In this document: positions 1 through 8,165 of the stretch, in pieces | How positions within the stretch are numbered: the first letter of the stretch is position 1 | Layout of the letters: the number at the start of each line of letters is the position of its first letter | Source: Carboxylicivirga longa | GTDB lineage: Bacteria > Bacteroidota > Bacteroidia > Bacteroidales > Marinilabiliaceae | Assembly (NCBI RefSeq): GCF_050589825.1 | Contig: NZ_JBNGOZ010000018.1 | Span: forward strand, 1 to 64,000 | Reading direction: 5' to 3' | Length of the DNA stretch: 64,000 nt | The notes under the pieces: generated by a model | Told to the model about the DNA's origin: nothing | Seen by the model: the letters and a program-made list of their open reading frames with translations, nothing else | Databases searched by the model: none | Made by a program: the position numbers and the translations under genes

Positions 1-312
1 GTTGGTGATAAACTGAATAATACCGATAAAATGGCCGCATAACTTAACTGAATGTCCGAAAAACTATTGCAAGTTCAGGATTAGGTGTTAGTTCTTAGGT
101 ATTAGTTAGGAAGCGCAAAGAGTGAAAGAGGTTGATGTAGCGGGACGCTACACCGAACGAGGGGGCAAGCTCAGGGGCCGGAGTGGATAACGGTGGATGA
201 GGGAGTTGTATTTATATTAGGCTTACAAAAAAGCATAAGCATATTTGTAATGTTAGTGTTCAAAAGCTTATAGTATTCATTAACTTTGTTACACTGATTA
301 AAATTAGACGTT
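1..312. other. Intergenic, low-complexity and repeat debris
   Basis: No gene is supported here. Around 85-120 there is the degenerate TTAGGTRTTAG-type low-complexity sequence that recurs near 870-905, 1550-1590, 3280-3310 and 29540-29570. Positions 164-205 are a partial copy of the GC-rich repeat found in full at 32558 onward; shared wording is GGCAAGCTCAGG followed by GGTGGATGAGG. The last 100 bases before the antitoxin start are AT-rich and presumably hold its promoter, but I see no clear promoter match. Confidence 0.6.
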
Positions 313-516
313 ATGAATATTGCCGAGAAGAGAGATTTTATACACAGCCATTTACATCAGGTGAATGAGCCTGTATTGAATGATATCTATGAAAAAATGC
401 TGGCTTTATTTAAAGAAGCGATGCTTGACGAATCAGAAGATGATATCAAGAAAGGAAATGTAATATCTCATCAATCGTTAAAGCAGGAGGTGCAAAATTG
501 GAGACCTACCAAATAG
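313..516 (+). CDS. Small antitoxin of a RelE/ParE-type pair
   Basis: This 67-residue acidic, helical protein lies directly upstream of, and overlaps by about 19 bases, a ParE/RelE-like toxin frame. That is the usual antitoxin-first layout. It has no recognisable ribbon-helix-helix or HTH signature, but length, composition (a DESEDDIKKG stretch in the middle, hydrophobic N-terminal helices) and position match small antitoxins common next to ParE-family toxins in Bacteroidota. In such pairs the antitoxin binds and masks the toxin and usually represses the operon. Because the toxin frame has a stop codon, this antitoxin may now have no local partner. The family assignment comes mainly from context. 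Confidence 0.6.
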   Translation: MNIAEKRDFIHSHLHQVNEPVLNDIYEKMLALFKEAMLDESEDDIKKGNVISHQSLKQEVQNWRPTK

Positions 517-815
517 TCTGGACAAACCGAGCGGTCAAAGATTTGCGCAAGGTTTATGATTTTTATACTGAGTAAATTGGAGAAGGTAAAGCTTATGAAA
601 TAATCGAAGAGTTATTGAGTAAAGTTGATGTTTTATCTGATGCTCGATTTGCTGAAATTGGTGTCACTGATGATGAGTTTAAACACCTTAAGAGATCTTA
701 TAAGAAATTGATTAAGAGGAATATTAAGATCACATATAGACTCAGTATCAGCAAATCGGTAGTTTATATTAATCGCTTATTTGATACTCGTCAGCATCCT
801 CGCAAAAACAAATAG
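498..815 (+). pseudogene. ParE/RelE-like toxin, broken by nonsense codon
   Basis: The frame starting at the TTG at 498, inside the antitoxin 3' end, reads as a RelE/ParE-fold protein. It has the N-terminal beta strand ETYQIVWTNRAVKDLRKVYDF, the helix EGKAYEIIEELLSKVDVL, and the C-terminal strands KITYRLSISKSVVYINRLFDTRQHPRKNK. The 'RLFDTRQHP' end is typical of the family, whose toxins either inhibit gyrase (ParE) or cut mRNA on the ribosome (RelE). An in-frame TAA at 573-575 interrupts it after residue 25. Everything downstream stays in the same frame and still looks protein-like, so this is a recent nonsense mutation. A re-initiated 66-residue product from 615 is possible but would lack the first strand and helix. 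Confidence 0.7.
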
Positions 816-1610
816 CACTGTCTAAGTATTTGACCAGGGTTGGGTATTGGTAGTTTTTGGTGTCATGGGTTGGTTCTTAGGTGTTAGGCAGGAGGCTGTA
901 GGGAGATGATGCAAGGTGAGTAATGAGTGGCATGATGGTTCCCCCTCTGCCTTCGGCATCTCCCCAAGGGGAGAATAGGTTTACAGCTGTGCCTTCGGCA
1001 TTTTCATCTCGGCTGCGCTCGATGACCGGCCGTGGGAGAATGGATTTAAATGATGCTGTCTTATCAGATGGGTTTGCTCAAGCCGCAAGGGCTCCAACTT
1101 TTTTCTACAGTCAAAAAAGGTTGGCAAAAAGTCCGCTGATTACACCATTCGATGACCCACTAAGCAAAGTTCCAGGAAAAATTTAAAGGATTACAAGTAG
1201 TGGAATTACTGTTTCTCTTGTTCATCATTCAAAGACAGGATTTTCTTCATTAACATGGAATCATCAAATAGAATGAGCCTTAAACCCTTAAACCACCCTT
1301 TTTTACAGCCTGGCAAAAGAAGTCAAGGTTGAGGGGCTAAAGGCAGATCTTAGTTTCGAATTAAAGGAATTGAAAACGCGAATTGAGCAAATATGGGTGT
1401 TAAGAGTAAGAGGTGAGTGATGAGTTGTGAGCGGTTAGAATGACAACGAAAATTAGAAAGATTAAGAGCCCCGAACCCGCAGGGCTTGACCTTTACTATT
1501 TGCCAGGCTGTGAGATTTTTGTTTAAGGATTTGAGGGTGGGGTAGTACTTAGCTCTTAGGAGTTAGGGTTTAGCTATTAGGGTGTAGGAGATAGGTATTT
1601 TAGGTTTGAT
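816..1610. other. Long non-coding stretch with repeat fragments
   Basis: I find no convincing gene. The 87-codon open frame at 923-1186 is rich in Pro/Ser/Arg, lacks a plausible ribosome binding site and covers low-complexity, GC-rich repeat sequence (CCTTCGGCAT occurs twice), so I do not call it. Positions about 1330-1422 contain a short plus-strand frame ending VKVEGLKADLSFELKELKTR, which resembles a coiled-coil C-terminus and could be the tail of a lost gene; this is weak. The rest is TTAGG-type degenerate sequence. Confidence 0.5.
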
Positions 1611-1630
1611 AAGTGCAATGAAATGCACTT
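1611..1630. promoter_or_regulatory. Palindromic operator candidate upstream of hipB
   Basis: The arms AAGTGCA and TGCACTT are perfect 7-base inverted repeats separated by six bases. The same 7-mer recurs as single half-sites at 1672-1678 (AAGTGCA) and 1747-1753 (TGCACTT, inside the first codons of hipB), so copies lie on both sides of the hip promoter. HipB-type proteins are known to autorepress by binding palindromes near their promoter. Assigning these sites to this HipB is inference. Confidence 0.5.
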
Positions 1631-1690
1631 TTATATTAGAAAGCACATCCGGTAAAGTAAAATAGGGTGTAAAGTGCAGTTTGTTGCTCT

Positions 1691-1726
1691 TTTTGTGGTA
1701 TTTGTTTGAAGTATTCTTTATTTTTG
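1691..1726 (+). promoter_or_regulatory. Candidate promoter of hipBST
   Basis: A TATTTTTG at 1719-1726 fits the Bacteroidota -7 consensus TANNTTTG, and TTTG motifs at 1692-1695 and 1701-1704 are possible -33 elements (spacing 23 or 14, neither ideal). The predicted start of transcription would be only about ten bases before the hipB start codon. Confidence 0.4.
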
Positions 1727-1742
1727 ATACAAATAGAGCGGT

Positions 1743-1964
1743 ATGTTGCACTTTTCAGAATTAATAAAAACCATTAAAGTCCGTAGAGAAATGCTGCAGG
1801 TGAATCAGGAAATGTTGGCTGATCTATCGGGTGTAAGCTTACGAACCATCAAGCAGTTTGAAAGTGGGAAAGGCAACCCCACCTTGCAGACGATGAGTAA
1901 AGTGGCTGATGCATTGGGTTTAGAACTTACATTGAAAGTAAAAACGTTAAATCCAGATGAATGA
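1743..1964 (+). CDS. hipB: HipB-like XRE-family antitoxin/repressor
   Basis: A 73-residue protein made almost entirely of one Cro/CI-type helix-turn-helix. Residues 7-60 contain the helices QVNQEMLADLSGVSLRTIKQF and the typical GKGNPTLQTMSKVADALGL, with the C-terminal strand LELTLKVKTLN that in HipB proteins forms a dimer sheet. It overlaps the next gene by four bases (ATGA), as in tightly coupled toxin-antitoxin operons. With the following two genes it forms the hipB-hipS-hipT order known from the split HipA systems typified by HipBST of E. coli O127:H6. There HipB is the DNA-binding component and strengthens neutralisation. Candidate operators with AAGTGCA half-sites flank its promoter. Confidence 0.88.
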   Translation: MLHFSELIKTIKVRREMLQVNQEMLADLSGVSLRTIKQFESGKGNPTLQTMSKVADALGLELTLKVKTLNPDE

Positions 1965-2290
1965 GACAAGCTAAAGTTATCTACAAAAACGAGGAGGCAG
2001 GTCTGCTTACTCAATTAGATAGTGGAGCATTTGTGTTTCGCTACAGTGATGCATGGTTTAATGCCACAGATAAACCACCTATTAGTCTTACATTACCTAA
2101 AAATCAGCAGGAATACCAGTCTGAATATTTGTTCCCGTTTTTTTACAATATGTTGCCGGAAGGGACGAATAAACAGGTTGTTTGTCATGCTATGCGTATT
2201 GATAAAGACGATCATTTTGGTTTATTGCTAACTACAGCAAGTTATGACACTATTGGCGCAGTTAGAATTATAAAAACGGATAATGTATGA
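1961..2290 (+). CDS. hipS: HipS-like protein (detached HipA N-terminal subdomain)
   Basis: This 109-residue protein matches the N-terminal 'couple_hipA' subdomain of HipA. It opens with strands AKVIYKNEEAGLLTQLDSGAFVFRY, carries the motif PPISLTLPKNQQEY and ends in the conserved stretch FPFFYNMLPEGTNKQVV then IDKDDHFGLLLTTASYDTIG. In canonical HipA this region is fused to the kinase; here it is a separate gene overlapping hipB by four bases and hipT by four bases. In the characterised HipBST system the HipS protein is the antitoxin that binds and neutralises HipT. That role is inferred here from family and order, not visible in the sequence. Confidence 0.87.
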   Translation: MRQAKVIYKNEEAGLLTQLDSGAFVFRYSDAWFNATDKPPISLTLPKNQQEYQSEYLFPFFYNMLPEGTNKQVVCHAMRIDKDDHFGLLLTTASYDTIGAVRIIKTDNV

Positions 2291-3273
2291 GTTTACCTGA
2301 TATACACTATTGCCCCGGAACATTAAAAGAAGGAAATAGAACCTATTCAGCAACAGCTCTAAAGCGTGTATTCAAGGGGAAGAAGGTAAGTCATATTCTT
2401 CCTTACGAGTCGCCGGCAACGAACGCGTTAACTGATGAACTGTTTAAGGATAACCGAAAAAGGATGTCTATTTCCGGTGTACAAGAAAAATTCTCTGTTT
2501 TGCTTGACAAAAATAAATTGCGTTTAATTACCGAAGGCGAACACGGGCAATACATTCTTAAACCTCAACCAAGTGCAGGTAAGCATCCTGAAATGATGCC
2601 AGCCAACGAGCATTTAACGATGCAAATAGCACGGCAGGTTTTTAATATCGAAACGGCCGAAAATGCACTTATTTTTTTTCGTAATGGCGAACCGGCCTAT
2701 ATTACTAAGCGATTTGATGTTCAAGATGACAACACGAAGGTGGCACAGGAAGATTTTGCTGCTTTAGCGCTAAGAACGCCTCAAACACACGGTGCAAACT
2801 ATAAATACCTGGGTAACTATTATGATTTATTTGTGATAATGAAAAAGTTTGTTCCTGCCTATAATATTGAAGCTCCCAAGCTTTTGAAGCTTATCCTGTT
2901 TAATTATTTATTTTCTAACGGCGATGCACATTTTAAAAACTTTTCACTCATACAAACTGACTTTGGAGATTATAAATTGAGTCCGGCTTACGACTTGTTG
3001 AATAGCCGCATTCATATTGAAGATAAGGATTTTGCACTGGATGATGGTTTGTTACCTCCAGCTCTGGCAAAGGGAAAAGTACATGAACAGTTTTATCAAC
3101 TTGGTGAGTTGGCAGGCATCAGTATCAAACTGATTGATAATATTTTTGCTCTGCTCAGTTCCGGTAAGGATGATGTTTTAAGGTTAATTAGTCATTCTTA
3201 TCTTTCTGAAAAGTTGAAGCGTAACTACGAACAGGCCTATTTAACCCGCTTAAAAAAACTGAACAGGAAATAA
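2287..3273 (+). CDS. hipT: HipT-type serine/threonine kinase toxin (copy A)
   Basis: A 328-residue HipA-family kinase core lacking the N-terminal subdomain, which is encoded by the preceding gene. The Gly-rich loop region carries Ser61-Ile62-Ser63, the S-x-S autophosphorylation motif type described for HipT. The ATP-binding lysine is Lys92 (YILKP), catalytic residues are Asp213 and Asn218 in SNGDAHFKNF, and the metal-binding aspartate is Asp236 in LSPAYDLLNS. Known HipT phosphorylates tryptophanyl-tRNA synthetase and halts growth; whether this protein shares that target cannot be told. It starts four bases inside hipS. A second copy at 28530-29537 differs at only six residues, and the near-identity continues for about 190 bases past the stop codon. 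Confidence 0.9.
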   Translation: MSLPDIHYCPGTLKEGNRTYSATALKRVFKGKKVSHILPYESPATNALTDELFKDNRKRMSISGVQEKFSVLLDKNKLRLITEGEHGQYILKPQPSAGKHPEMMPANEHLTMQIARQVFNIETAENALIFFRNGEPAYITKRFDVQDDNTKVAQEDFAALALRTPQTHGANYKYLGNYYDLFVIMKKFVPAYNIEAPKLLKLILFNYLFSNGDAHFKNFSLIQTDFGDYKLSPAYDLLNSRIHIEDKDFALDDGLLPPALAKGKVHEQFYQLGELAGISIKLIDNIFALLSSGKDDVLRLISHSYLSEKLKRNYEQAYLTRLKKLNRK

Positions 3274-3461
3274 GGGGTAGCTCTTAGGTGTTAGGTTCTA
3301 GCTATTAGTGTCTATCAATTGAAATTCGTGTATTTTTTGGCAGAAAATATAAGCAAACTGCCAATAGTTTTGATACTAAAATTTCGATAATCAGTGCTTT
3401 TACGGCTCGTCTAGGTTAGGGGTTAGCTAGGAGATGCAATGAAAAAGTATCAAGGGTCAAG
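2287..3461. repeat. Duplicated tract 1, copy A (hipT plus 3' flank)
   Basis: From the second or third codon of hipT to CAAGGGTCAA at 3461 this sequence is nearly identical to 28555-29724, including the noncoding flank with GGTAGCTCTTAGGTGTTAGG. Similarity ends exactly where the GC-rich repeat copy (3458 onward) begins in copy A, and at the IS-derived sequence upstream in copy B. Confidence 0.9.
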
Positions 3462-3514
3462 CGCCTGCGGCTAGTGGAGGATGGAAGCGCAATGAGTCCT
3501 TCGGGAAGCTCAGG
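3458..3514. repeat. Truncated copy of GC-rich repeat element
   Basis: The sequence begins CAAGCGCCTGCGGCTAG and continues GGAAGCGCAATGAGTCCTTCGG then AAGCTCAGGG in shortened form. The same start is found at 6032-6070 and at 32558-32614, where it is the edge of a much longer GC-rich region. No coding sense is evident. Confidence 0.75.
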
Positions 3515-3584
3515 GCATTGTACTCAGCAATCAAGCATTGATTTGGTTATGTGAGATTTATGATGTTTGGATGTAGGAGTGTGC

Positions 3585-4403
3585 TTAGTGATTTATAGAG
3601 GATGAAAAAAAGCGAAGGATAACATGTAAGCTTTGTTGTTGCCATAATTTATCAGTTGTTATTAAGTTATGCCCATGGGCAGGTACAATCCATAGGCTTG
3701 AATTATCAATGGCATGGTGCATATCAACAGCTTCAGCAACAGAGAATAGGGGGTCGCTGTCGCCCAGAATTATTAGTGTTTTGGCTGTTATGGTAGATAA
3801 ATAAGGGGGTGTGAAATTTATATCGTTATAGGTGTTGGAAAAGTTATTTAGTTGCTGGTATATTTTTCTGATTTGTTCATCCCCTCCAAGGTGTATGGAG
3901 CGGAGATATGATAAGTGGCTATCATTTAAATTATCAAATGTAAATGAGCTTAATACTTTTCTTGCCTGCTCTGAATAGTAGGACGATGTTCCAATTAGGA
4001 CCATATTTGAGATTCTATCCGGTTGTTGCGTTGCCATGTGTAAAAGAGTCAGGCCACCAGAACTGTAACCTATTGCATTGAATTTGTTAATATTCAACTT
4101 ATCGAGTAGGGCAAAGATATCAAGTGCTGACTCATTGTGTTTGAATTCATTAGTAGGATTGGTTGATTTACCATGTCCTCTCATGTCAGGGATGATTAAT
4201 TTGTATTTTAATGATAAGGAATCTAGCAGATTATACCAGATAGTATGATTTTGTGTGAAACCATGCAGTAACACTAATGGGTATCCATCGCCAAAAGTCT
4301 CATAATAGATACTAACTCCATTAACTTCGGCAGTTTGCTTTGTTTGGGCGGCAGTTGAAGTTAATGTGATTAAAAAAATGGAAATTAGCAGGGCGTTTTT
4401 CAT
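3585..4403 (-). CDS. Secreted alpha/beta hydrolase (copy A paralogue)
   Basis: A 272-residue alpha/beta-hydrolase with an N-terminal signal peptide (MKNALLISIFLITLTSTAAQ). The oxyanion region is LVLLHGFTQ (residues 43-51), the nucleophile elbow is GYSSGG with Ser114, the acid is an Asp in ILGDSDPLF, and the histidine is in VPAHGHNL. The fold covers esterases, lipases, proline iminopeptidase-like and C-C hydrolases; the substrate cannot be named. It follows the S10 carboxypeptidase frame with only 8 bases between them on the same strand, so the two are probably cotranscribed. The paralogue at 29731-30543 has the same length class and catalytic residues but is clearly diverged, unlike the near-identical hipT copies on one side and S10 C-terminal halves on the other. 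Confidence 0.85.
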   Translation of the reverse strand: MKNALLISIFLITLTSTAAQTKQTAEVNGVSIYYETFGDGYPLVLLHGFTQNHTIWYNLLDSLSLKYKLIIPDMRGHGKSTNPTNEFKHNESALDIFALLDKLNINKFNAIGYSSGGLTLLHMATQQPDRISNMVLIGTSSYYSEQARKVLSSFTFDNLNDSHLSYLRSIHLGGDEQIRKIYQQLNNFSNTYNDINFTPPYLSTITAKTLIILGDSDPLFSVAEAVDMHHAIDNSSLWIVPAHGHNLITTDKLWQQQSLHVILRFFSSSINH

Positions 4404-4411
4404 GACACAAA

Positions 4412-5907
4412 TTAATAAGATGACTTAATAAACTGGTTTAAATCTTCACTGAGCTTTTGGAGTTGAAGCTGGTCGATGTACATCATGTGACCGGCTTCGT
4501 AGTATTTAATGGTGACGTTGTTTTTAGTATTCTCTTCAAAATGGATATGGTCAAAACAATAGGTGGTTACAGAGAAGGGGGTGGCACCATCATAGTAACC
4601 TGCTGCTACAAATATCTTAAGAAAAGGATTCTTAATCAACGCTCTACTAATGTCTTCACCCAAGTAGATTGGCCGACCTTTAAATTTGCCTAGTTTCCAA
4701 CGATTAACTATAGAGCTGTTAAAGGTAATGTACTGACGATCATCCGGGTAGTTAAGATCTGTTTTTAGGTATTGGAAAAATGTGGATGAATATGAACCGT
4801 CCATAAATGTGGTACTTGGGTCATATATGGCATAATTAGACCAACTGTCAGTTGGATTAATCCGTCTTGTTAAACGGGAGTCGTACCGACCTATCATCAG
4901 ACCTTCCTTTTCAAGTAGTTTGCCATAGAACATTTTAGTGCTAATGCGCAACTTCTTGCTTTTTAGATATTCCACATCTAAACCTGTGAATTCAGAGAGG
5001 TTTAATGCTAGACTGTTCAACTCTGATTCTGATAGGTTATTTCCTTTTATTATTGCCAGAGCAAGTTCATTCTGGGCAAATGTCTCTGATTTTTTGATGG
5101 TTGAAAACAGGTCTGGCATTAAATCATCATTTAATTTATTATGGAACCAGGCCGTTGCCGTGTAAAATGGTAAGGTGGTCATATATGGTAGCTCATTACC
5201 CGGGGAGTCCCAGGTGAGTATATCATTTGTAAATGGAGAAATAAGCATGATACCATTGATATACAAGCCGTATTCGTTCTGCAAAAAGGATGTTACTCCA
5301 CAAGCTCTAAAGCCGCCATAGCTTTCTCCAATGATTAGTTTTGGAGAATTAAAGCGATTATTTTTAGATAGATATATCTAATGAATTCAGCAATGGATTG
5401 AATGTCATCGTCAATGCCATAGAATGTTTCTTCAGGTATTGTGTCTGCAGAAACACTAAATCCTGTCCCAACAGGGTCGATGAAGACTAAATCTGTATTT
5501 GGTAATACGGAGTAGATATTATCAACCAATTGATAAGGAGGTGGTAATAATTCTCCTTTTTCACCCATTTTGACTCTCTGAGGCCCCAGTATGCCAAGGT
5601 GTAACCAGACAGAGGAGGAACCTGGTCCACCATTAAATGAGAAAGTAATCGGACGAATAGAATCTGAGTTACCTAAGGTATAGGCCACGTAAAAGATGGA
5701 TGCTGTTGGGTTTTGTTTTTTATCTCTGAGCAGTATTGTGCCAGCCGTGGCGGTATAGCGGAGAGCTGTATTGTTTATTAATAGTTCGTGTTGTGTAGTA
5801 ACAGCTTCTTCTGTTAAATCTTTGGAGGTTTTTCCCTCTTGTGCTAATACGAGTGAAGTAAAGAGTGAAATAGTAATGACAATAGTTAACCTTTTAGCTG
5901 ATTTCAT
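4412..5907 (-). pseudogene. S10-type serine carboxypeptidase, frameshifted (copy A)
   Basis: The frame from the ATG at 5907 encodes a signal peptide (MKSAKRLTIVITISLFTSLV) and the S10 N-terminal region with FNGGPGSSSVWLHLGILGP. It loses frame at about 5371, and the C-terminal part (4412-5284 and a little upstream) continues in another frame, with the catalytic Asp in AAGYYDGATPFS and His in YEAGHM. Compared with the intact paralogue at 30898-32394 one base is missing directly after TTTTTAGATA (ending 5370), just before the GESYGG nucleophile. S10 enzymes remove C-terminal residues from peptides at acidic pH and are secreted. The break separates the oxyanion region from the catalytic triad, so no active enzyme is expected unless the frame is restored. 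The position of the indel coincides with the edge of a near-identical tract shared with the paralogue. Confidence 0.85.
4482..5370. repeat. Duplicated tract 2, copy A (S10 C-terminal half)
   Basis: Nearly identical without any length change to 30968-31856. Both edges are abrupt: outside the tract the two S10 paralogues are similar only at protein level. The left edge is at ATCATGTGACCGGC, the right edge at TTTTTAGATA. Confidence 0.9.
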
Positions 5908-6031
5908 AACAGGTTGTTTTGGTAAGTAACAAAGTATTGTCAGGGTGAAGTGTACAAAATTATGGTTGCAATTAAGAGATGTCAATACTTAATTAAAGGG
6001 AGTTGTTCGATTTGTAGCTAGAATTAGGGGA

Positions 6032-6070
6032 CAAGCGCCTGCGGCTAGCGAGGGATGGAAGCGCAATGAG
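6032..6070. repeat. Truncated copy of GC-rich repeat element
   Basis: CAAGCGCCTGCGGCTAG followed by GATGGAAGCGCAATGAG, as at 3458 and 32558. The M3 peptidase coding sequence begins directly after it, so the repeat marks the breakpoint that removed the peptidase N-terminus. Confidence 0.75.
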
Positions 6071-7961
6071 CCCTGAGGTATCGGGGGAGCCGACTTTTCA
6101 GAACACCTTGGAAGCCATGGAAGTGGCCGGACGTCAGTTAGGGGTAGTGAGTAATATTTTCTTTAACCTGAATCATGCCGAAACTAACGAAACCATTCAG
6201 ACTATTGCACGGGAGGTTTCGCCTTTACTTACAGAATATTCCAATGATATATGGTTGAACGAGCAATTGTTTGAGAAGGTAAAAAAGGTTTATGACAGCC
6301 GTGAAGAAGCAAGTTATACGGCTGAAGAGGCCAAATTGCTGGAAGATACGTATACGGCATTTGTACGACGCGGTGCATTGTTAAGCGGGGAGAAAAGAGC
6401 TCGTTACCGGGAAATTACCAAGGAGCTTTCGAAATTAGGGTTGCAGTTTGGAGAGAATCTGCTGGCCGAAACCAACGGATATCAATTGCATATCACGGAT
6501 AAAAAGGAATTGGAAGGCCTTCCTGAAGGCGTGATCAGTGCCGCTGCCGAAGTAGCAAAAGCACAGGCAAAGGAGGGATGGATATTTACTTTGCATTTTC
6601 CAAGTTATATGCCCTTCATGAAGTATTCGTCCAGGCGTGAGCTTCGGCAGCAAATGTACATGGCCTATTCAACCCGTGGTCATAATAACAACAAGCACGA
6701 TAACAAGGAGATCATTACAAAACTCGTGTCGTTGAGGGTTGAAAAAGCAAAGCTTTTAGGATTTGAAACGCATGCTCATTATGTGCTTGAGGAGCGAATG
6801 GCTTTGGCCCCCGATAAAGTTAATGCATTCTTGCACGAGTTGTTGGATGCCTCATATAATGTAGGTAAGGAGGATGTTAAGGCCGTTGAGGATTACGCTC
6901 ACCGTATTGGTCTTGAAGGACCTTTGCAACGCTGGGATTACCCTTATTATGCTGAGAAGCTGAAGTCTGAAAAATATGGATTGGACGATGAGGCGACTCG
7001 ACCTTATTTCAGACTCGAAAAAGTGGAAGAAGGTGTATTTGGGTTGGCTGAAAAGCTGTATGGCTTAAGCTTCAAAGATAATAACGAGATAGCCAAATAC
7101 CACGATGAGGTTAAGGTGTTCGAAGTTTTTGACGAAGACGGCAGTTTCCTGAGTGTGTTTTACGTTGATTATTTTCCGCGCAAGAGTAAGCAGGGTGGGG
7201 CCTGGATGACTTCGTTCAGGGATCAGTATGGAGAGGTGCGTCCGCATATTTCCATCGTGTGCAATTTTACGCGTCCTACGGGAGATAAACCATCGTTGCT
7301 GACCTTTAACGAGGTGCAGACATTTCTGCATGAATTTGGGCATGCCTTGCATGGTATGTTGAGCAAAGTAAAATATCAAAGTCTGGCCGGCACGAATGTA
7401 TATCGCGATTTCGTGGAGCTGCCATCGCAGATCATGGAGAATTGGGCCACGTAAAAAGAATGGCTCAGGGAAGTGGGGATGCATTACAAAACCGGTGAAG
7501 TGATCCCCGATGATCTGATTCAAAAGATTATTGACAGTGATAAATACCAGAGTGGTTATGCCACGGTTCGCCAGTTGAGTTTTGGATTGAATGATATGGC
7601 TTGGCATTCGCTTAAGGATGCATTTAGCGGCGATGTAGTTGAGTTTGAAAAGGAGGCCATGAAAGCCACCGAGTTGTTTCCTGGAGTGGAAGGAACAGCC
7701 TTTTCCACAGGCTTCTCACATATTTTCGATGGAGGATATGCAGCCGGGTATTATGGCTACAAATGGGCCGAGGTGCTGGATGCCGATGCTTTTGACTCGT
7801 TCTTGGAGAATGGCATTTACGATAAAGCAACGGCTACTCGCTTCCGAAAAGAGATACTTGAAAAAGGAGGTACGCAGCATCCCATGACCTTGTATAAGAA
7901 CTTTAAAGGACAGGAACCTTCGATTGAACCGTTGTTAAAACGTAGTGGCTTGATAAAATAA
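6066..7961 (+). pseudogene. M3-family oligopeptidase (Dcp-type), truncated and with nonsense codon
   Basis: The sequence encodes a zinc metallopeptidase of family M3 (dipeptidyl carboxypeptidase/oligopeptidase type). The zinc motif is FLHEFGHALHG near residue 422, followed by the family signature VELPSQIMENWA, and the C-terminal domain has EGTAFSTGFSHIFDGGYAAGYY. Two lesions are seen. The N-terminus, some tens of residues in relatives, is missing: homology begins at about 'GEPTFQNTLEAMEV', immediately after the repeat copy at 6032-6070, and the nominal ATG lies in that repeat. An in-frame TAA at 7452-7454 sits in ENWAT-stop-KEWL, where relatives have a glutamate. The frame continues unchanged to 7961. 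Full-length relatives are near 680-700 residues; this remnant is about 631 codons. It is a pseudogene with high likelihood. Confidence 0.88.
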
Positions 7962-7967
7962 ATTTTA

Positions 7968-7995
7968 GGGATGGCTTTTGAGTCATCCTTTTTTT
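7968..7995 (+). terminator. Intrinsic terminator after the M3 remnant
   Basis: GGATG pairs with CATCC around a loop, followed by seven T residues. It is short but correctly placed a few bases after the stop codon at 7961. Confidence 0.55.
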
Positions 7996-8119
7996 AAAAA
8001 TGCAAACTTTTTTATGTGTTTGTAATTTATGAAATATTGGTTATTAGTCAATTTAATGGTTCCTATCTATAATGCTTTTGTTAGTTCATATGGAAGGGCG
8101 TTGTCTATGGATTGTAAAA

Positions 8120-8147
8120 TTTGACTTGTAAAAAATGTTTATTTTTG
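8120..8147 (+). promoter_or_regulatory. Candidate promoter of the ECF sigma gene
   Basis: TTTG at 8120-8123 and TATTTTTG at 8140-8147 (consensus TANNTTTG) are separated by 16 bases, slightly short of the usual Bacteroidota spacing. The start codon follows at 8166 or 8175. Confidence 0.45.
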
Positions 8148-8165
8148 TAAGTTCGCAGTTAACTA

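Noticed and set aside
923..1186. 87-codon open frame in the decayed region
   Set aside because: Composition follows GC-rich repeats, there is no ribosome binding site or family resemblance, and it overlaps repeat words such as CCTTCGGCAT.
7065..7607. 180-codon minus-strand open frame
   Set aside because: It lies fully opposite the M3 peptidase, whose plus-strand reading has clear conserved motifs; this is a shadow frame.
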